From contig NZ_JAUSXL010000002.1 of NCBI RefSeq assembly GCF_030815975.1, forward strand, positions 2,170,001-2,234,000: a DNA stretch of 64,000 bases, written 5' to 3'. This stretch comes from Variovorax paradoxus. GTDB taxonomy: Bacteria > Pseudomonadota > Gammaproteobacteria > Burkholderiales > Burkholderiaceae_C. Made by a program: the position numbers and the translations under genes. This document shows positions 1 to 8,513 of this stretch, piece by piece (within the stretch, counting starts at the first letter, position 1; every line of letters starts with the position of its first letter). A model generated the notes under the pieces. The model saw only the letters and a list, made by a program, of their open reading frames with translations, was not told where the DNA came from and did no database searches.

Positions 1-298
1 CGTGCGGCGTGGCCTCGACCACGGTGCGGCGCTGGTCGGCCGGATCGCGGGCGCGGATGATGAGGTCGTCGCGCTCCATGCGTGCGAGCACGCCGGTGAG
101 GCTGGGGCCGAGGATGAAGGCCTCGCGAGCCACGCGGCCGGTATCGACCGCGCCGTGCTCGCCAAGTACGCGCAGCACGCGCCATTGCTGGTCGGACAGC
201 GCATGCTCGCGCAGGCTGGGCCGCGTGTGGGCCATCACGGCTTCGCGCGCCTGCAGCAGCAGGCGCGGCAAATTGCGGTGCGTGAATGTGGTGCTCAA
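1..298 (-). CDS. hpaR: HpaR-like MarR family regulator, cut by the window edge
   Basis: This is the N-terminal part (about 99 residues) of a MarR-family winged-helix repressor; the C-terminus lies outside the window. The start NLPRLLLQAREAVM, followed by LREHALSDQQWRVLRVL and GPSLTGVLARMERDDLI, resembles HpaR, the regulator of homoprotocatechuate (4-hydroxyphenylacetate) meta-cleavage operons. The chosen start is a TTG at 298, preceded by a purine-rich GAGACGAG; no upstream ATG is in frame. A perfect 12-bp palindrome 22 bp upstream of the start suggests autoregulation. Whether hpa catabolic genes lie beyond the left edge cannot be seen. The MarR family assignment is firm; the HpaR assignment is likely. 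Confidence 0.82.
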   Translation of the reverse strand, partial: MSTTFTHRNLPRLLLQAREAVMAHTRPSLREHALSDQQWRVLRVLGEHGAVDTGRVAREAFILGPSLTGVLARMERDDLIIRARDPADQRRTVVEATPH

Positions 299-320
299 GG
301 CTCGTCTCTTTCGAAATTAC

Positions 321-332
321 TTAACATGTTAA
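321..332. promoter_or_regulatory. Candidate MarR/HpaR operator palindrome
   Basis: TTAACATGTTAA is a perfect 12-bp palindrome in an AT-rich island, in the gap between the divergent hpaR-like gene and radA. MarR dimers bind such palindromes and commonly repress their own gene. Binding is inferred from position and symmetry. Confidence 0.6.
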
Positions 333-397
333 ATGATTCATCACGCCTTTCCAAGGCCCCTGGCATCAGGGTTTGTGCGGACACCTAAACTCGCCGC

Positions 398-1786
398 ATG
401 GCCAAGGAAAAATCTCTCTTCGTCTGCAGCGAATGCGGCGGCACCAGCCCCAAGTGGCTCGGCAAATGCCCGAGCTGCGGCGCCTGGAACACTCTCATCG
501 AACAGGTGGCGGGCAGCAGCGGCCCGGCCAACAACCGCTTCGGCACACAGTACGCCGCGCTCGCGGGCGTGTCCGAACTTGCCACGCTGTCGGAAATGGA
601 AGCGACCGACATCGAACGCACGCCCACCGGGCTCGACGAACTCGACCGCGTGCTGGGCGGCGGCATCGTCTCGGGCGGCGTCACGCTGATCGGCGGCGAC
701 CCGGGCATCGGCAAGTCGACCTTGCTGCTGCAGGCGGTCGATGCGCTGCAGCGCGCGGGGCAGAACGCGCTCTACGTCACCGGCGAGGAAAGCGGCGCGC
801 AGGTGGCGCTGCGCTCCAGGCGGCTGGGCCTGGACCACTCGCAGGTGCAGGTGCTGGCCGAGATCCAGCTCGAGAAGATCATCGCCACGCTCGACGCCAC
901 GCGCCCGGCCATCGCGGTGATCGACTCGATCCAGACGGTGTATTCCGACCAGCTCACTTCCGCCCCAGGCTCGGTGGCCCAGGTGCGCGAATGCGCGGCC
1001 CACCTCACGCGCTTTGCCAAGACCAGCGGCACGGCGGTGGTGCTGGTGGGCCATGTCACCAAGGAGGGGGCGCTCGCGGGCCCGCGCGTGCTCGAGCACA
1101 TGGTCGACACGGTGCTGTACTTCGAGGGCGACACGCATTCGAGCTTTCGCCTCGTGCGCGCCATCAAGAACCGCTTCGGCGCCGTGAACGAGATCGGCGT
1201 GTTCGCGATGACCGAGCGCGGCCTGAAGGGCGTGACCAACCCGAGCGCGATCTTCCTGAGCCAGCATGCGGAGCCGGTGCCCGGCAGCGTGGTGCTGGTC
1301 ACGCTCGAAGGCACGCGGCCGATGCTGGTGGAGATCCAGGCGCTGGTCGACAACGGCGGGCCGAGTCCGCGCCGCCTCTCGGTGGGCCTGGACCGCGACC
1401 GGCTCGCGATGCTGCTGGCCGTGCTGCACCGCCACGCGGGCGTGGCCTGCATGGACCAGGATGTGTTCGTCAACGCGGTGGGCGGCGTGCGCATCAGCGA
1501 GCCGGCGGCCGACCTGGCCGTGATGCTCGCCATCACCTCAAGCCTGCGCGGCAAGCCGCTGCCCAAGGGGTTCATCGCATTCGGCGAGGTCGGGCTGGCC
1601 GGCGAGGTGCGCCCCGCGCCGCGGGGCCAGGAGCGCCTGCGCGAAGCGGCCAAGCTGGGCTTCAGCGTGGCCGTGGTGCCCAAGGCCAACGCGCCGCGCA
1701 AGGGCTCGAAGGAGATCGAGGGCCTGACCATCCATGCCGTCGAGCGCATCGAGGAGGCGATGGACGTGGTGCGCCGGCTCGACTGA
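398..1786 (+). CDS. radA: DNA repair protein RadA
   Basis: RadA (Sms) is a RecA-related ATPase that drives branch migration of recombination intermediates. The 462 residues match the family length. In order they show a C4 zinc finger (CSECGG...CPSCGAW, residues about 10-29), a Walker A motif GGDPGIGKS near residue 108, the RadA-specific KNRFG motif near 257, and a C-terminal Lon-protease-like domain. No Shine-Dalgarno is visible before ATG 398. A -10-like TAAACT ends only 6 bases before it, so the message may be leaderless. The gene is divergent from the hpaR-like gene. Confidence 0.97.
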   Translation: MAKEKSLFVCSECGGTSPKWLGKCPSCGAWNTLIEQVAGSSGPANNRFGTQYAALAGVSELATLSEMEATDIERTPTGLDELDRVLGGGIVSGGVTLIGGDPGIGKSTLLLQAVDALQRAGQNALYVTGEESGAQVALRSRRLGLDHSQVQVLAEIQLEKIIATLDATRPAIAVIDSIQTVYSDQLTSAPGSVAQVRECAAHLTRFAKTSGTAVVLVGHVTKEGALAGPRVLEHMVDTVLYFEGDTHSSFRLVRAIKNRFGAVNEIGVFAMTERGLKGVTNPSAIFLSQHAEPVPGSVVLVTLEGTRPMLVEIQALVDNGGPSPRRLSVGLDRDRLAMLLAVLHRHAGVACMDQDVFVNAVGGVRISEPAADLAVMLAITSSLRGKPLPKGFIAFGEVGLAGEVRPAPRGQERLREAAKLGFSVAVVPKANAPRKGSKEIEGLTIHAVERIEEAMDVVRRLD

Positions 1787-1795
1787 TCGACCCAT

Positions 1796-1830
1796 GAAAA
1801 AATGCCCGGCGCGCCAATGGCGCGCCGGGC
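1796..1830 (-). terminator. Strong rho-independent terminator reading leftward
   Basis: A perfect 12-bp stem (1804-1815 with 1819-1830) with a 3-base loop is followed, on the minus strand, by ATTTTTTC. On the plus strand the stem is not followed by a T-run, so the intrinsic-terminator signature points leftward. No minus-strand gene is visible just upstream of it, which raises the possibility of an unannotated transcript (see findings). It may also stop radA transcripts as a bidirectional hairpin. Confidence 0.7.
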
Positions 1831-1910
1831 GATCCTCCCTGTTCCCCGATGTGTGACGTGTCTTGTTGTTGTGCTGGCAACCCCGGTTGCCTCTCCCTGA
1901 ATGAAACCGG
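1796..1910 (-). ncRNA. Possible small RNA ending at the 1796-1830 terminator
   Basis: The minus strand of the radA-downstream gap carries a hairpin with GGCAACC/GGTTGCC arms, then a single-stranded AC-rich stretch (CACAACAACAAGACACG), then the strong terminator. No convincing protein is encoded there. Hairpin, unpaired stretch and terminator is the usual architecture of a trans-acting sRNA. No promoter was identified, and the right-hand boundary given is only a guess. Confidence 0.28.
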
Positions 1911-2028
1911 CCTGGTCGGCCCGTGCGGCGAAATGTGCCAGCGGGAGCCGGCGCGCGGTGCGCCTTTCGGGGCGAGTACCGTCCTGCGCGCCTGGCGGTA
2001 GCCAGGGCGGCTACCGCGCGAGGCGACA

Positions 2029-2472
2029 ATGCGCCCCATGAATTTCCAGAAAATACTGGTGCCCGTGGGCGGCATCATCCTGCTCGGGCTCGCATGGCGC
2101 AGCTACGGCTGGGCCGGCGTGGCGCTGACCGGCGGCGTCATCGTGATGTTCCTGCTGCTGCACTTCAACCGCGCGATGCAGGTGCTCAAGCGCGCGGCCG
2201 ACCGGCCGGTGGGCTATGTGGCGAGCGCGGTGATGCTCAACGCCAAGCTCAAGCAGGGCGTGACGCTGATGCACGTCATTGCGATGACGCGCGCCCTGGG
2301 TGAGCTGCGCTCGCCCAAGGACGAGCAGCCCGAGCTCTACCGCTGGACCGACACCGGCGGCTCGTACGTCGACGCCGTGTTCAACGGCGGCAAGCTGCAG
2401 AGCTGGACATTGACGCGGCCCGAAGCGGAGCCCGACGACGCGCCGTCTTCCGAAGAAAACACGGCGCGCTAG
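2029..2472 (+). CDS. Small membrane protein of unknown function
   Basis: This 147-residue protein has two N-terminal hydrophobic segments (about residues 8-23 and 26-43), then a soluble part ending in an acidic Asp/Glu-rich tail. I do not recognise a characterised family, and no catalytic motif is visible. A second ATG at 2038 (MNFQKIL) is an equally good start: GACAAT ends 8 bases before it and could be a -10 for a leaderless message. The gene stands alone between radA and the convergent rdgC. Confidence 0.72.
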   Translation: MRPMNFQKILVPVGGIILLGLAWRSYGWAGVALTGGVIVMFLLLHFNRAMQVLKRAADRPVGYVASAVMLNAKLKQGVTLMHVIAMTRALGELRSPKDEQPELYRWTDTGGSYVDAVFNGGKLQSWTLTRPEAEPDDAPSSEENTAR

Positions 2473-2507
2473 GCAAGGCTGAGGTGCCGCGCTTCCGGCG
2501 CCATCGT

Positions 2508-2526
2508 CGCGGGCCTTCAGCCCGCG
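2508..2526. terminator. Hairpin between convergent genes
   Basis: CGCGGGC and GCCCGCG form a perfect 7-bp stem with a 5-base loop between the convergent 2029 gene and rdgC. There is no T-run on either side, so it is at best a weak or rho-assisted stop. Confidence 0.3.
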
Positions 2527-2543
2527 CGAAGAAGCGCCGGCCG

Positions 2544-3548
2544 TCAGAAGGGCGCGTCTTCTTCCTCGGCTTCGGCGTCGGCCGGCGTGGTGGTCGTGGG
2601 CACTTGCGCGACAGGCTTCGGGGCTGCTGCATCCGTTGGCGCGCCGCTGAACGCCGCCTCGCCGCCCAGCGCGTCGAGCAGCGCCGGCACCAGCTGGCCG
2701 AGCTCGCCGGTGGCAATGGCCACGTCGGCGTCGAAGTTGTCTTCCTTCTTGCCGCCGGCCGCGCCGTCGCCCGTGCCTTCGAGGAACACGATCTTGCGGA
2801 TCAGCATGCCGTGCGTCAGCTCGAAGGACACGCGGTCGTCCCAGGTGAGCGCCAGGCGCGTGGGGCGCTTGCCGTCGGTGATGTGCTTCTGCACTTCCTC
2901 GATGTCGAGCGGATGCTTGGCGTAGCGCACCACGGCCTTGGAGTCGTCGGAGGCCTTGAGCTCGCACTCGCGGTCGATGGTGAAACCCGCGGGCGGCTCC
3001 TGCGTCAGGAGCCAGTTGGCCATGGCGGCCGCGGGCTCGATCTGCGTGTTGATGAGGGCCACCGCAAAGCCGTCGAGCGACTTCACGAGGCTGGTGACCA
3101 CTTCGTCGGCGCGCGCGGCGTTGCCGCTGTTGATCACGAGGCGGCGCTCGGCCTGGTCGATCCACACGGCCACGCGGGCGCTGCGCGTGAAGGCCATCGG
3201 CAGCAGCTCCAGGGTGATGTCCTCCTTGAGCTCCTTCTTTTCCTTCTTGCCGGGCTTGCGGCCGGTGGTGGCCTCGATCTGCGCGCAGCGCTCGTCGAGC
3301 TTGCGGCGCACCACGGAGCCGGGCACCGCCTTGCTCTCGATCATGTATTCGACCAGCCACTGGCCGTCGATGGATTCGACCAGCGGGCCGTTGGCTTCGC
3401 CGCGGGGCTCGGCCCAGCCGGCGGACTTTTCCTGCGAGGGGCCGCAGGGCTCGAAGCGGTGCTTGCCGAGCCCCTCTTCTGCCTCGGCCAATGTTTGGGA
3501 CCAGGCAGGTTCGATGCGATAGACGATGACGTTCTTGAATACGGACAC
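2544..3548 (-). CDS. rdgC: Recombination-associated protein RdgC
   Basis: RdgC is a ring-shaped DNA-binding protein that modulates RecA-dependent recombination. The N-terminus VSVFKNVIVYRI and the interior (LTWDDRVSFELTHGM, KDNFDADV-like segment) are typical. I chose GTG 3548 as the start because AAAAAAGGG sits 5 bases upstream and the protein then begins as family members do (FKN..VYR). An in-frame ATG at 3596 would add 16 residues. The resulting 334 residues are slightly longer than in enteric RdgC, with a low-complexity Ala/Pro/Thr and acidic tail. It is divergent from ilvE. Confidence 0.93.
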   Translation of the reverse strand: MSVFKNVIVYRIEPAWSQTLAEAEEGLGKHRFEPCGPSQEKSAGWAEPRGEANGPLVESIDGQWLVEYMIESKAVPGSVVRRKLDERCAQIEATTGRKPGKKEKKELKEDITLELLPMAFTRSARVAVWIDQAERRLVINSGNAARADEVVTSLVKSLDGFAVALINTQIEPAAAMANWLLTQEPPAGFTIDRECELKASDDSKAVVRYAKHPLDIEEVQKHITDGKRPTRLALTWDDRVSFELTHGMLIRKIVFLEGTGDGAAGGKKEDNFDADVAIATGELGQLVPALLDALGGEAAFSGAPTDAAAPKPVAQVPTTTTPADAEAEEEDAPF

Positions 3549-3681
3549 GGAAACCCTTTTTTCCACTGGTTTGGACAACTGGCCATTGTCGGGCACGGCG
3601 TTCCGGCGGCCACCGTAAAATCGAAAGCTTTTGCGACTTCCCCCCGGTCGCTCCCCACACAGCTCCCAAAGGAATCAGGAA

Positions 3682-4632
3682 ATGAGCTCGATCCCCCCCT
3701 CGCTGGACGACCGTGACGGCAAGATCTGGATGGACGGCGAACTCGTGGACTGGCGCGACGCCAAGATCCACGTGCTGAGCCACACGCTGCACTACGGCTG
3801 CGGCGCCTTCGAGGGCGTGCGCGCCTACAAGACGCCCGAGGGCACGGCGATCTTCCGCCTCGCCGAGCACACCGAGCGGCTCTTCAACAGCGCCAAGATC
3901 CTGCGCATGAAGATTCCCTTCACGCAGGAACAGCTCAACGAAGCCCAGAAGCAGGTGGTGCGCGAGAACAAGCTCGAAAGCTGCTACCTGCGCCCGCTGA
4001 TCTGGATCGGCTCCGAAAAGCTCGGCGTGAGCCCCAAGGGCAACCGGATCCACGCCATGGTCGCGGCCTGGTCCTGGGGCGCCTACCTGGGCGAAGAGGG
4101 CATGCGGCGCGGCATCCGCGTGAAGACCTCGAGCTTCACCCGCCACCACGTCAACATCACCATGACGCAGGCCAAGTCGGTGAGCAACTACACCAACTCG
4201 ATCCTCGCCAACATGGAAGCGCTGGACGACGGCTACGACGAGGCGCTGCTGCTCGACGCGAGCGGCTTCGTCTCCGAAGGCGCGGGCGAGAACATCTTCG
4301 TGGTCAAGGGCGGCGTGGTCTACACGCCCGACCTCTCGGCCGGCGCGCTCAACGGCATCACGCGCAATACCATCCTGCACGTGTGCAAGGATCTCGGCAT
4401 CGAGCTGGTGCAGAAGCGCATCACGCGCGACGAGGTCTACATTGCCGACGAAGCCTTCTTCACCGGCACGGCCGCCGAAGTGACGCCCATCCGCGAGCTC
4501 GACCGCATCGAGATCGGCAACCGCGGCGACGGCGGCTCGCGCGGCCCGATCACCGAGAAAATCCAGGCGGCCTTCTTCGACATCGTGAACGGCAAGAACC
4601 CCAAGTACGCCCACTGGCTCACGAAAGTCTGA
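3682..4632 (+). CDS. ilvE: Branched-chain amino acid aminotransferase
   Basis: This fold-type IV PLP enzyme carries out the last transamination in valine, leucine and isoleucine synthesis. The 316 residues show HTLHYGCGAFEGVRAY near the N-terminus, the PLP-lysine region QAKSVSNYTNS near residue 160, and EGAGENIF and FFTGTAAEVTPI further on. ATG 3682 has AAAGGAATCAGGA upstream. A longer in-frame start at 3631 lacks homology and a ribosome site. TAAAAT at about 3613 is a possible -10. The zinc-finger gene follows after 8 bases. Confidence 0.97.
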   Translation: MSSIPPSLDDRDGKIWMDGELVDWRDAKIHVLSHTLHYGCGAFEGVRAYKTPEGTAIFRLAEHTERLFNSAKILRMKIPFTQEQLNEAQKQVVRENKLESCYLRPLIWIGSEKLGVSPKGNRIHAMVAAWSWGAYLGEEGMRRGIRVKTSSFTRHHVNITMTQAKSVSNYTNSILANMEALDDGYDEALLLDASGFVSEGAGENIFVVKGGVVYTPDLSAGALNGITRNTILHVCKDLGIELVQKRITRDEVYIADEAFFTGTAAEVTPIRELDRIEIGNRGDGGSRGPITEKIQAAFFDIVNGKNPKYAHWLTKV

Positions 4633-4640
4633 GAAAAACC

Positions 4641-4850
4641 ATGCCTACCAACGCAGTCGTCGAACTCCTGGCCAGAGAGCTCAACCATCAGGGCGGCGTG
4701 TTCTGCCCCAGCCCCAAGGCGGACATGAAGCTCTGGGACACCCATCCCAAGGTCTACCTGGACGTGGCGCGCACCGGTGAGGCCAAGTGCCCCTACTGCG
4801 GCACCGTCTACCGCCTGAAGGCGGGCGAGACGGTGTCGTCCCGGCATTGA
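4641..4850 (+). CDS. CHCC zinc-finger domain protein
   Basis: This 69-residue protein belongs to the zf-CHCC family: FCPSPKADMKLWDTHPKVYL, then KCPYCGTVYRL, giving Cys-His-Cys-Cys zinc ligands. Relatives are small proteins often found beside ilvE in Betaproteobacteria, and the domain also occurs in mitochondrial complex I subunit NDUFS6. The cellular role here is unknown. The last codons overlap the start of the next gene (TTGA), which suggests translational coupling. Confidence 0.87.
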   Translation: MPTNAVVELLARELNHQGGVFCPSPKADMKLWDTHPKVYLDVARTGEAKCPYCGTVYRLKAGETVSSRH

Positions 4851-5263
4851 CCGTTCGCGGCCTGCTGGGCCGCTTCGGCGCGGCCTACCTGCTCCTGCTG
4901 CTCATCCTGGGCCTGGCGCTGAACCTGTTCGGCGTCAAGGCCAACGCGGGCGTCAACACGGCGGCGCTCCTGGGCGCCGTGATGTGGGTGTGCCTGGCTT
5001 TCGGCAAGAAGAACGGCCGGTACCTCGCGCGCGATGAAAAGACCCGCGCCGTGCTCGGCATGATCGCGATCGACCTGGCGATCCAGGCCGCGGTGTCGGT
5101 GGCGGCGGCCCTGGCTGCCGGCGCTTCGGTGCTGCAATTGGGGCCGATGCTGCTGGTGCTGCTTTTCGTGGGCGCGCTGCACGCCGCGGTGATCTACTTT
5201 TTCGTCGGCATGGCGGGCCGGCAGTTCGCGGCCGCCGAAGCCAGGCGCAGCAACAGCAGATAG
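4847..5263 (+). CDS. Four-TM membrane protein (ABZJ_00895-like)
   Basis: About 138 residues with four predicted membrane segments: residues about 9-27, 33-46, 62-85 and 90-113. The layout and the KNGRYLARDEKTR loop resemble the uncharacterised ABZJ_00895 family. I place the start at TTG 4847, which overlaps the stop of the zinc-finger gene. An in-frame ATG at 4787 would add 20 residues with no hydrophobic or family-like character. Its stop abuts the stop of the convergent O-antigen-ligase-like gene. Confidence 0.68.
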   Translation: MTVRGLLGRFGAAYLLLLLILGLALNLFGVKANAGVNTAALLGAVMWVCLAFGKKNGRYLARDEKTRAVLGMIAIDLAIQAAVSVAAALAAGASVLQLGPMLLVLLFVGALHAAVIYFFVGMAGRQFAAAEARRSNSR

Positions 5264-6536
5264 TTATAGCGATTGCGGCGGGACCTCGAGCGCCGCCGCG
5301 ATGCGCCGCGTCGGCCACAGGCCGCGCCAGGGCTGCGCATCGCGCAGTTCCTGCGCCAGCCGCAGGTAGACCATCGCAATCCACAGCAGCGCCAGGCCGA
5401 TCTGCGCGTCGCGCATGGCCGAGTTCACGCTCGACGCGATCAGCGCGATCAAGGTGGCGGCCAGCGCGTAGCGGCCCGCGATGTCGGGCCGTTTTCCACG
5501 CCTGCCAGACGGCACCCGCCATGATGGCCAGCAGGCTCAGCAAGGCCGGCAGCCCGCCCTGCGCGCCAACCCACAGGAAGTCGTTGTGCGGCATGTTCGA
5601 ATCGGCGAACAGCGCCGGGCCGCGCTTGTGCCATTGGTCGGTCCAGCCGCCGATGCCCCAGCCGGTGAGCGGCCGGTCGGCGATCATGAGGCCGGTGTCG
5701 CGGTACATGTAGTAGCGGATGACCCAGCTGCCCTTGAAGATCGCGCCGGCCTGCGCCTTCTCGATTTCCTCCACGCCGGTCTCGACCTTGTGCTGCAGCT
5801 GCGGCAGCTGGTAGAGCCCGGCCGCCAGCACCACGGCCCCCAGCACCAGCGCGCTCACCAGCATCTTCAGGTGGCTGCGCCACTGGTGGATGCACACCAC
5901 CGGAATCACCAGCATCAGCGCGAGCACCGAGGTGCGCGAGGTCAGCGGCAGCGCCACCACCAGGCCCAGGCCGAGCACCAGCACGAAGGCCGGAACGGCG
6001 CGCAGCGGCCGGTGCGCGGCGATCTGCGCAATGCCCCACACGGCGGCCGTGGACGCCACCACGCTGAACAGCAGCGCGTTGCTGATCGACTTGTTGCCCA
6101 CTTCCATGACCACCGCGCGCAGCGGCGGCCAGATCTGGAAGCCGATGGCGTAGTAGGCGACGACCAGCAGGACATTCAGCGCCGCGATCAGCAGGAAGCC
6201 GCGCAGCGCCCATATCGCTTCTTCGCGCGCGAGCGCCATCGCCATCAGTATCGTGAGGCCGATGCGCAGGCCGTGGAACAGGTTCGAGCCGGTCTCGGGA
6301 TAGTGCGGCCCGATGGCCAGCACGATGAAGGTCCAGGCCAGGTACGCCACCAGCGGCCACCACAGCGGGTTGGCGCGCAGCCGCGCGAAGCGTTCGCGGT
6401 ATCCGCCGGCCAGCCCCATGGTGGCGAGCAGCAGCAGGGCCGAAAGGTAGGTGACGCCGACGGGCATGAACACCACCAGCCCCCAGAACATGGGCCGCGG
6501 GCCTGACGATGTGCGATCTCTGCATAGGGCCGGCAT
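5264..6536 (-). pseudogene. O-antigen ligase family protein, apparent frameshift
   Basis: A polytopic Wzy_C/O-antigen-ligase-type membrane protein, with about 10 hydrophobic segments, the loop motif RPLTGWGIGG and the conserved MPHNDFLWVGAQGG. Such enzymes attach or polymerise glycans at the periplasmic face. Reading breaks at a four-base homopolymer (5492-5495, AAAA on the coding strand). Upstream the protein reads ...GAVWQAWK; the natural continuation, RPDIAGRYALAATLIALIAS, is in another frame and ends at 5264. The span of 1273 bases is one more than a multiple of three, so one extra A explains it. It could be a sequencing error. The gene closes the operon headed by the ketosynthase; the start is uncertain, with MFWGLVVF at 6491 as an alternative. 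Confidence 0.72.
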
Positions 6537-6590
6537 TCTAGGTGGGGCCGGCGGGCCTCAACCTGACTTCGGACCGGCCGGCCTGTTGTG

Positions 6591-7787
6591 TCAGCCGCGG
6601 CTGGCCGCCGGCAGCCGGATGACAAAGCTGGCGCCGCCGCCCGGGCGCTCTTCGCAGCGCACGCTGCCGCCGTGGCGCTCGGCAATCGACTTCACCAGCG
6701 CGAGCCCCAGGCCCACGCCGCCGTTGCGCTCGCTGGCGCCGGGCAGCCGGTAGAAGGGCTCGAAAATGCGCTCGCGCAGGGCCGCCGGCACGCCGGGTCC
6801 GCGGTCGTTCACGCGCACGGTGGCAAAGCCGTTGGCGCTGCCCAGTTCCACCGAAATTTCGCCCGCTCCATAGCGGCGAGCGTTCTCGAGCAGGTTGCGG
6901 ATCGCGCGGCGCAAGAGGCGCGAGACGCCGGGCACGGTGAGCCTGGCGTTGTCGGTGCCTTCCACCAGGTCGAGCTCGGCATTCACCTGCGAGCACTCCT
7001 CGGCCGCGAGCCCCGTGAGGTCGACCGCCTCGATGGTGCCGATGTCGGCCTCGCTCGCATCGAGCCGGCTGGCCAGCAGGATTTCGTCGATGAGTTGGTC
7101 GAGCTCGCCGATGTTGCGCGAGATTTCTTCCCGTGCCTTGGGGCTCGGGCGTTCGCCCATCAGCTCCAGGCCCATGCGGATGCGGGTGAGCGGCGAGCGC
7201 AGCTCATGCGATGCATTGGCCAGCAGCGACTTGTGCGAACGCACCAGCTGTTCGATGCGTTCGGCCGACGCGTTGAAACGTTTGGAGAGATCAGCCACTT
7301 CGTCCTGCCCTTCTTCGGTCACGCGCACCGAGAGATCGCCCTCGCCCCAGCGCTGCACGCCGCGCTGCAGCGCCTCCAGCCGCTGGGTGAGCCGCCGCAC
7401 GATCGGGTACACGCCCAGCGCCACCGCAATGCCCACCAGCGCGATCATCCAGCCCAGCCCGAACGGCGTGCGCCAGGGCGCGAAGCCGCCGGTACCCGAG
7501 GGCCGATCGCGCGGCGCCACGCGCAGCGTGATGGCCTTGCCGTCGCTGAGCGTCACGTCGAACTCCAGCCCCTGGCCCGGCACGCGCAGCGCCTTGCCGC
7601 TGCCGATGGTGCGGTCCTGCGCATCGAGCACCACCACGTTGCGCGGCACCGGCGCCAGCCGTTCGCGCTCGGCCTCCGCTGCCTCGCGCACGATCCAGTT
7701 GGCCATCAGCGTGAGGATGACGACGCCGCCCACCACCGCGAGCCAGATGCGGACGTAGAGGTGGCGGGAGTAGAGGCTGCGCAGCAT
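6591..7787 (-). CDS. Sensor histidine kinase
   Basis: This membrane sensor kinase should phosphorylate the response regulator encoded just upstream. The 398 residues comprise TM1 (about 14-32), a short periplasmic loop of about 80 residues, TM2 (about 111-131), a HAMP linker, HisKA with phospho-acceptor His in NASHELRSPLTRI (about residue 194), and a HATPase domain with N box NLLENARRYG, DRGPGVP and GVGLGLALV. The start is ATG 7787; an adjacent TTG at 7790 directly abuts the regulator's stop. The stimulus is unknown. The architecture is close to the RstB/EnvZ class. Confidence 0.93.
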   Translation of the reverse strand: MLRSLYSRHLYVRIWLAVVGGVVILTLMANWIVREAAEAERERLAPVPRNVVVLDAQDRTIGSGKALRVPGQGLEFDVTLSDGKAITLRVAPRDRPSGTGGFAPWRTPFGLGWMIALVGIAVALGVYPIVRRLTQRLEALQRGVQRWGEGDLSVRVTEEGQDEVADLSKRFNASAERIEQLVRSHKSLLANASHELRSPLTRIRMGLELMGERPSPKAREEISRNIGELDQLIDEILLASRLDASEADIGTIEAVDLTGLAAEECSQVNAELDLVEGTDNARLTVPGVSRLLRRAIRNLLENARRYGAGEISVELGSANGFATVRVNDRGPGVPAALRERIFEPFYRLPGASERNGGVGLGLALVKSIAERHGGSVRCEERPGGGASFVIRLPAASRG

Positions 7788-7790
7788 CAA

Positions 7791-8513
7791 TCAATCTTGC
7801 TGCTTGGCGAACACGTAGCCCACGCCGCGCACCGTGAGGATGCGCTTCGGGTTCTTGGCGTCGACCTCGATCGCGGCGCGGATGCGGCCCATGTGCACGT
7901 CGATCGAGCGGTCGAAGGCCTCGAGCTCGCGGCCGCGCACGGCCTCCATGATCTGGTCGCGCGTGAGCACGCGCCCGGCGCGCTCGGCCATCGCCACCAG
8001 CAGGTCGAACTGGTAGGAGGTGAGGTCGGCCAGCGCGCCGCCCACCGACACGGTGCGCGCGTTGCGGTCGATCTCGAGCGTGCCGAAGCGCATCACCGTG
8101 CTGGCTTCGGTGTCGGCGCTGTTCTCGCTGCGGCGGCGCAGCACCGCGCGGATGCGCGCGAGCAGCTCGCGCGGCTCGAAGGGCTTGGGCAGGTAGTCGT
8201 CGGCGCCGATTTCCAGGCCGATGATGCGGTCCATCGGATCGCCCTTGGCCGTGAGCATCAGCACCGACACCTTGGAAGCCGGAGGCGGCAGCGAGCGGAT
8301 GCGGCGGCAGATCTCCAGGCCGTCGGTGTCGGGCAGCATCAGGTCGAGGATCACCAGGTCGGGCGCGTGCTGCTGCAGCTGTTCGAGGCCGCTGGCGCCG
8401 TCGCCGGCGTGCGTGAAGAGGAAACCCGACTGCGTCAGGTATTCGCCCACCATCTGCGCCAGGCGGGCGTCGTCTTCGATCATCAGGAGTTGAGGGGTGC
8501 TCATGCGCTTCAT
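7791..8513 (-). CDS. OmpR-family response regulator
   Basis: A 240-residue two-component regulator. The receiver domain has acidic residues EDD (13-15), phospho-acceptor Asp57 in VILDLMLPD and Lys in DYLPKPFEP. A C-terminal OmpR/PhoB winged helix follows, with DQIMEAVRG and SIDVHMGRIRAAIE. ATG 8513 overlaps the stop of the halogenase-like gene (ATGA) and has GGACGACC upstream, so it should be translationally coupled to the biosynthetic genes; ATG 8504 is an alternative start. The kinase gene follows directly. The arrangement suggests that the pair senses or controls the operon's product or an envelope signal. Confidence 0.94.
   Translation of the reverse strand: MKRMSTPQLLMIEDDARLAQMVGEYLTQSGFLFTHAGDGASGLEQLQQHAPDLVILDLMLPDTDGLEICRRIRSLPPPASKVSVLMLTAKGDPMDRIIGLEIGADDYLPKPFEPRELLARIRAVLRRRSENSADTEASTVMRFGTLEIDRNARTVSVGGALADLTSYQFDLLVAMAERAGRVLTRDQIMEAVRGRELEAFDRSIDVHMGRIRAAIEVDAKNPKRILTVRGVGYVFAKQQD

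Noticed and set aside
2011..4614. 867-residue open frame on the minus strand across rdgC and ilvE
   Set aside because: It runs antisense to ilvE and the 2029 gene and in the wrong frame of rdgC. The composition is His/Arg/Ala-rich as expected of frames opposite GC-rich genes, and no family motif is seen.
4953..5492. C-terminal half of the long frame of the O-antigen-ligase-like gene
   Set aside because: It turns Arg/Pro-rich and runs antisense to the 4847 membrane protein. The membrane-type continuation is in the neighbouring frame, so a frameshift explains it better.
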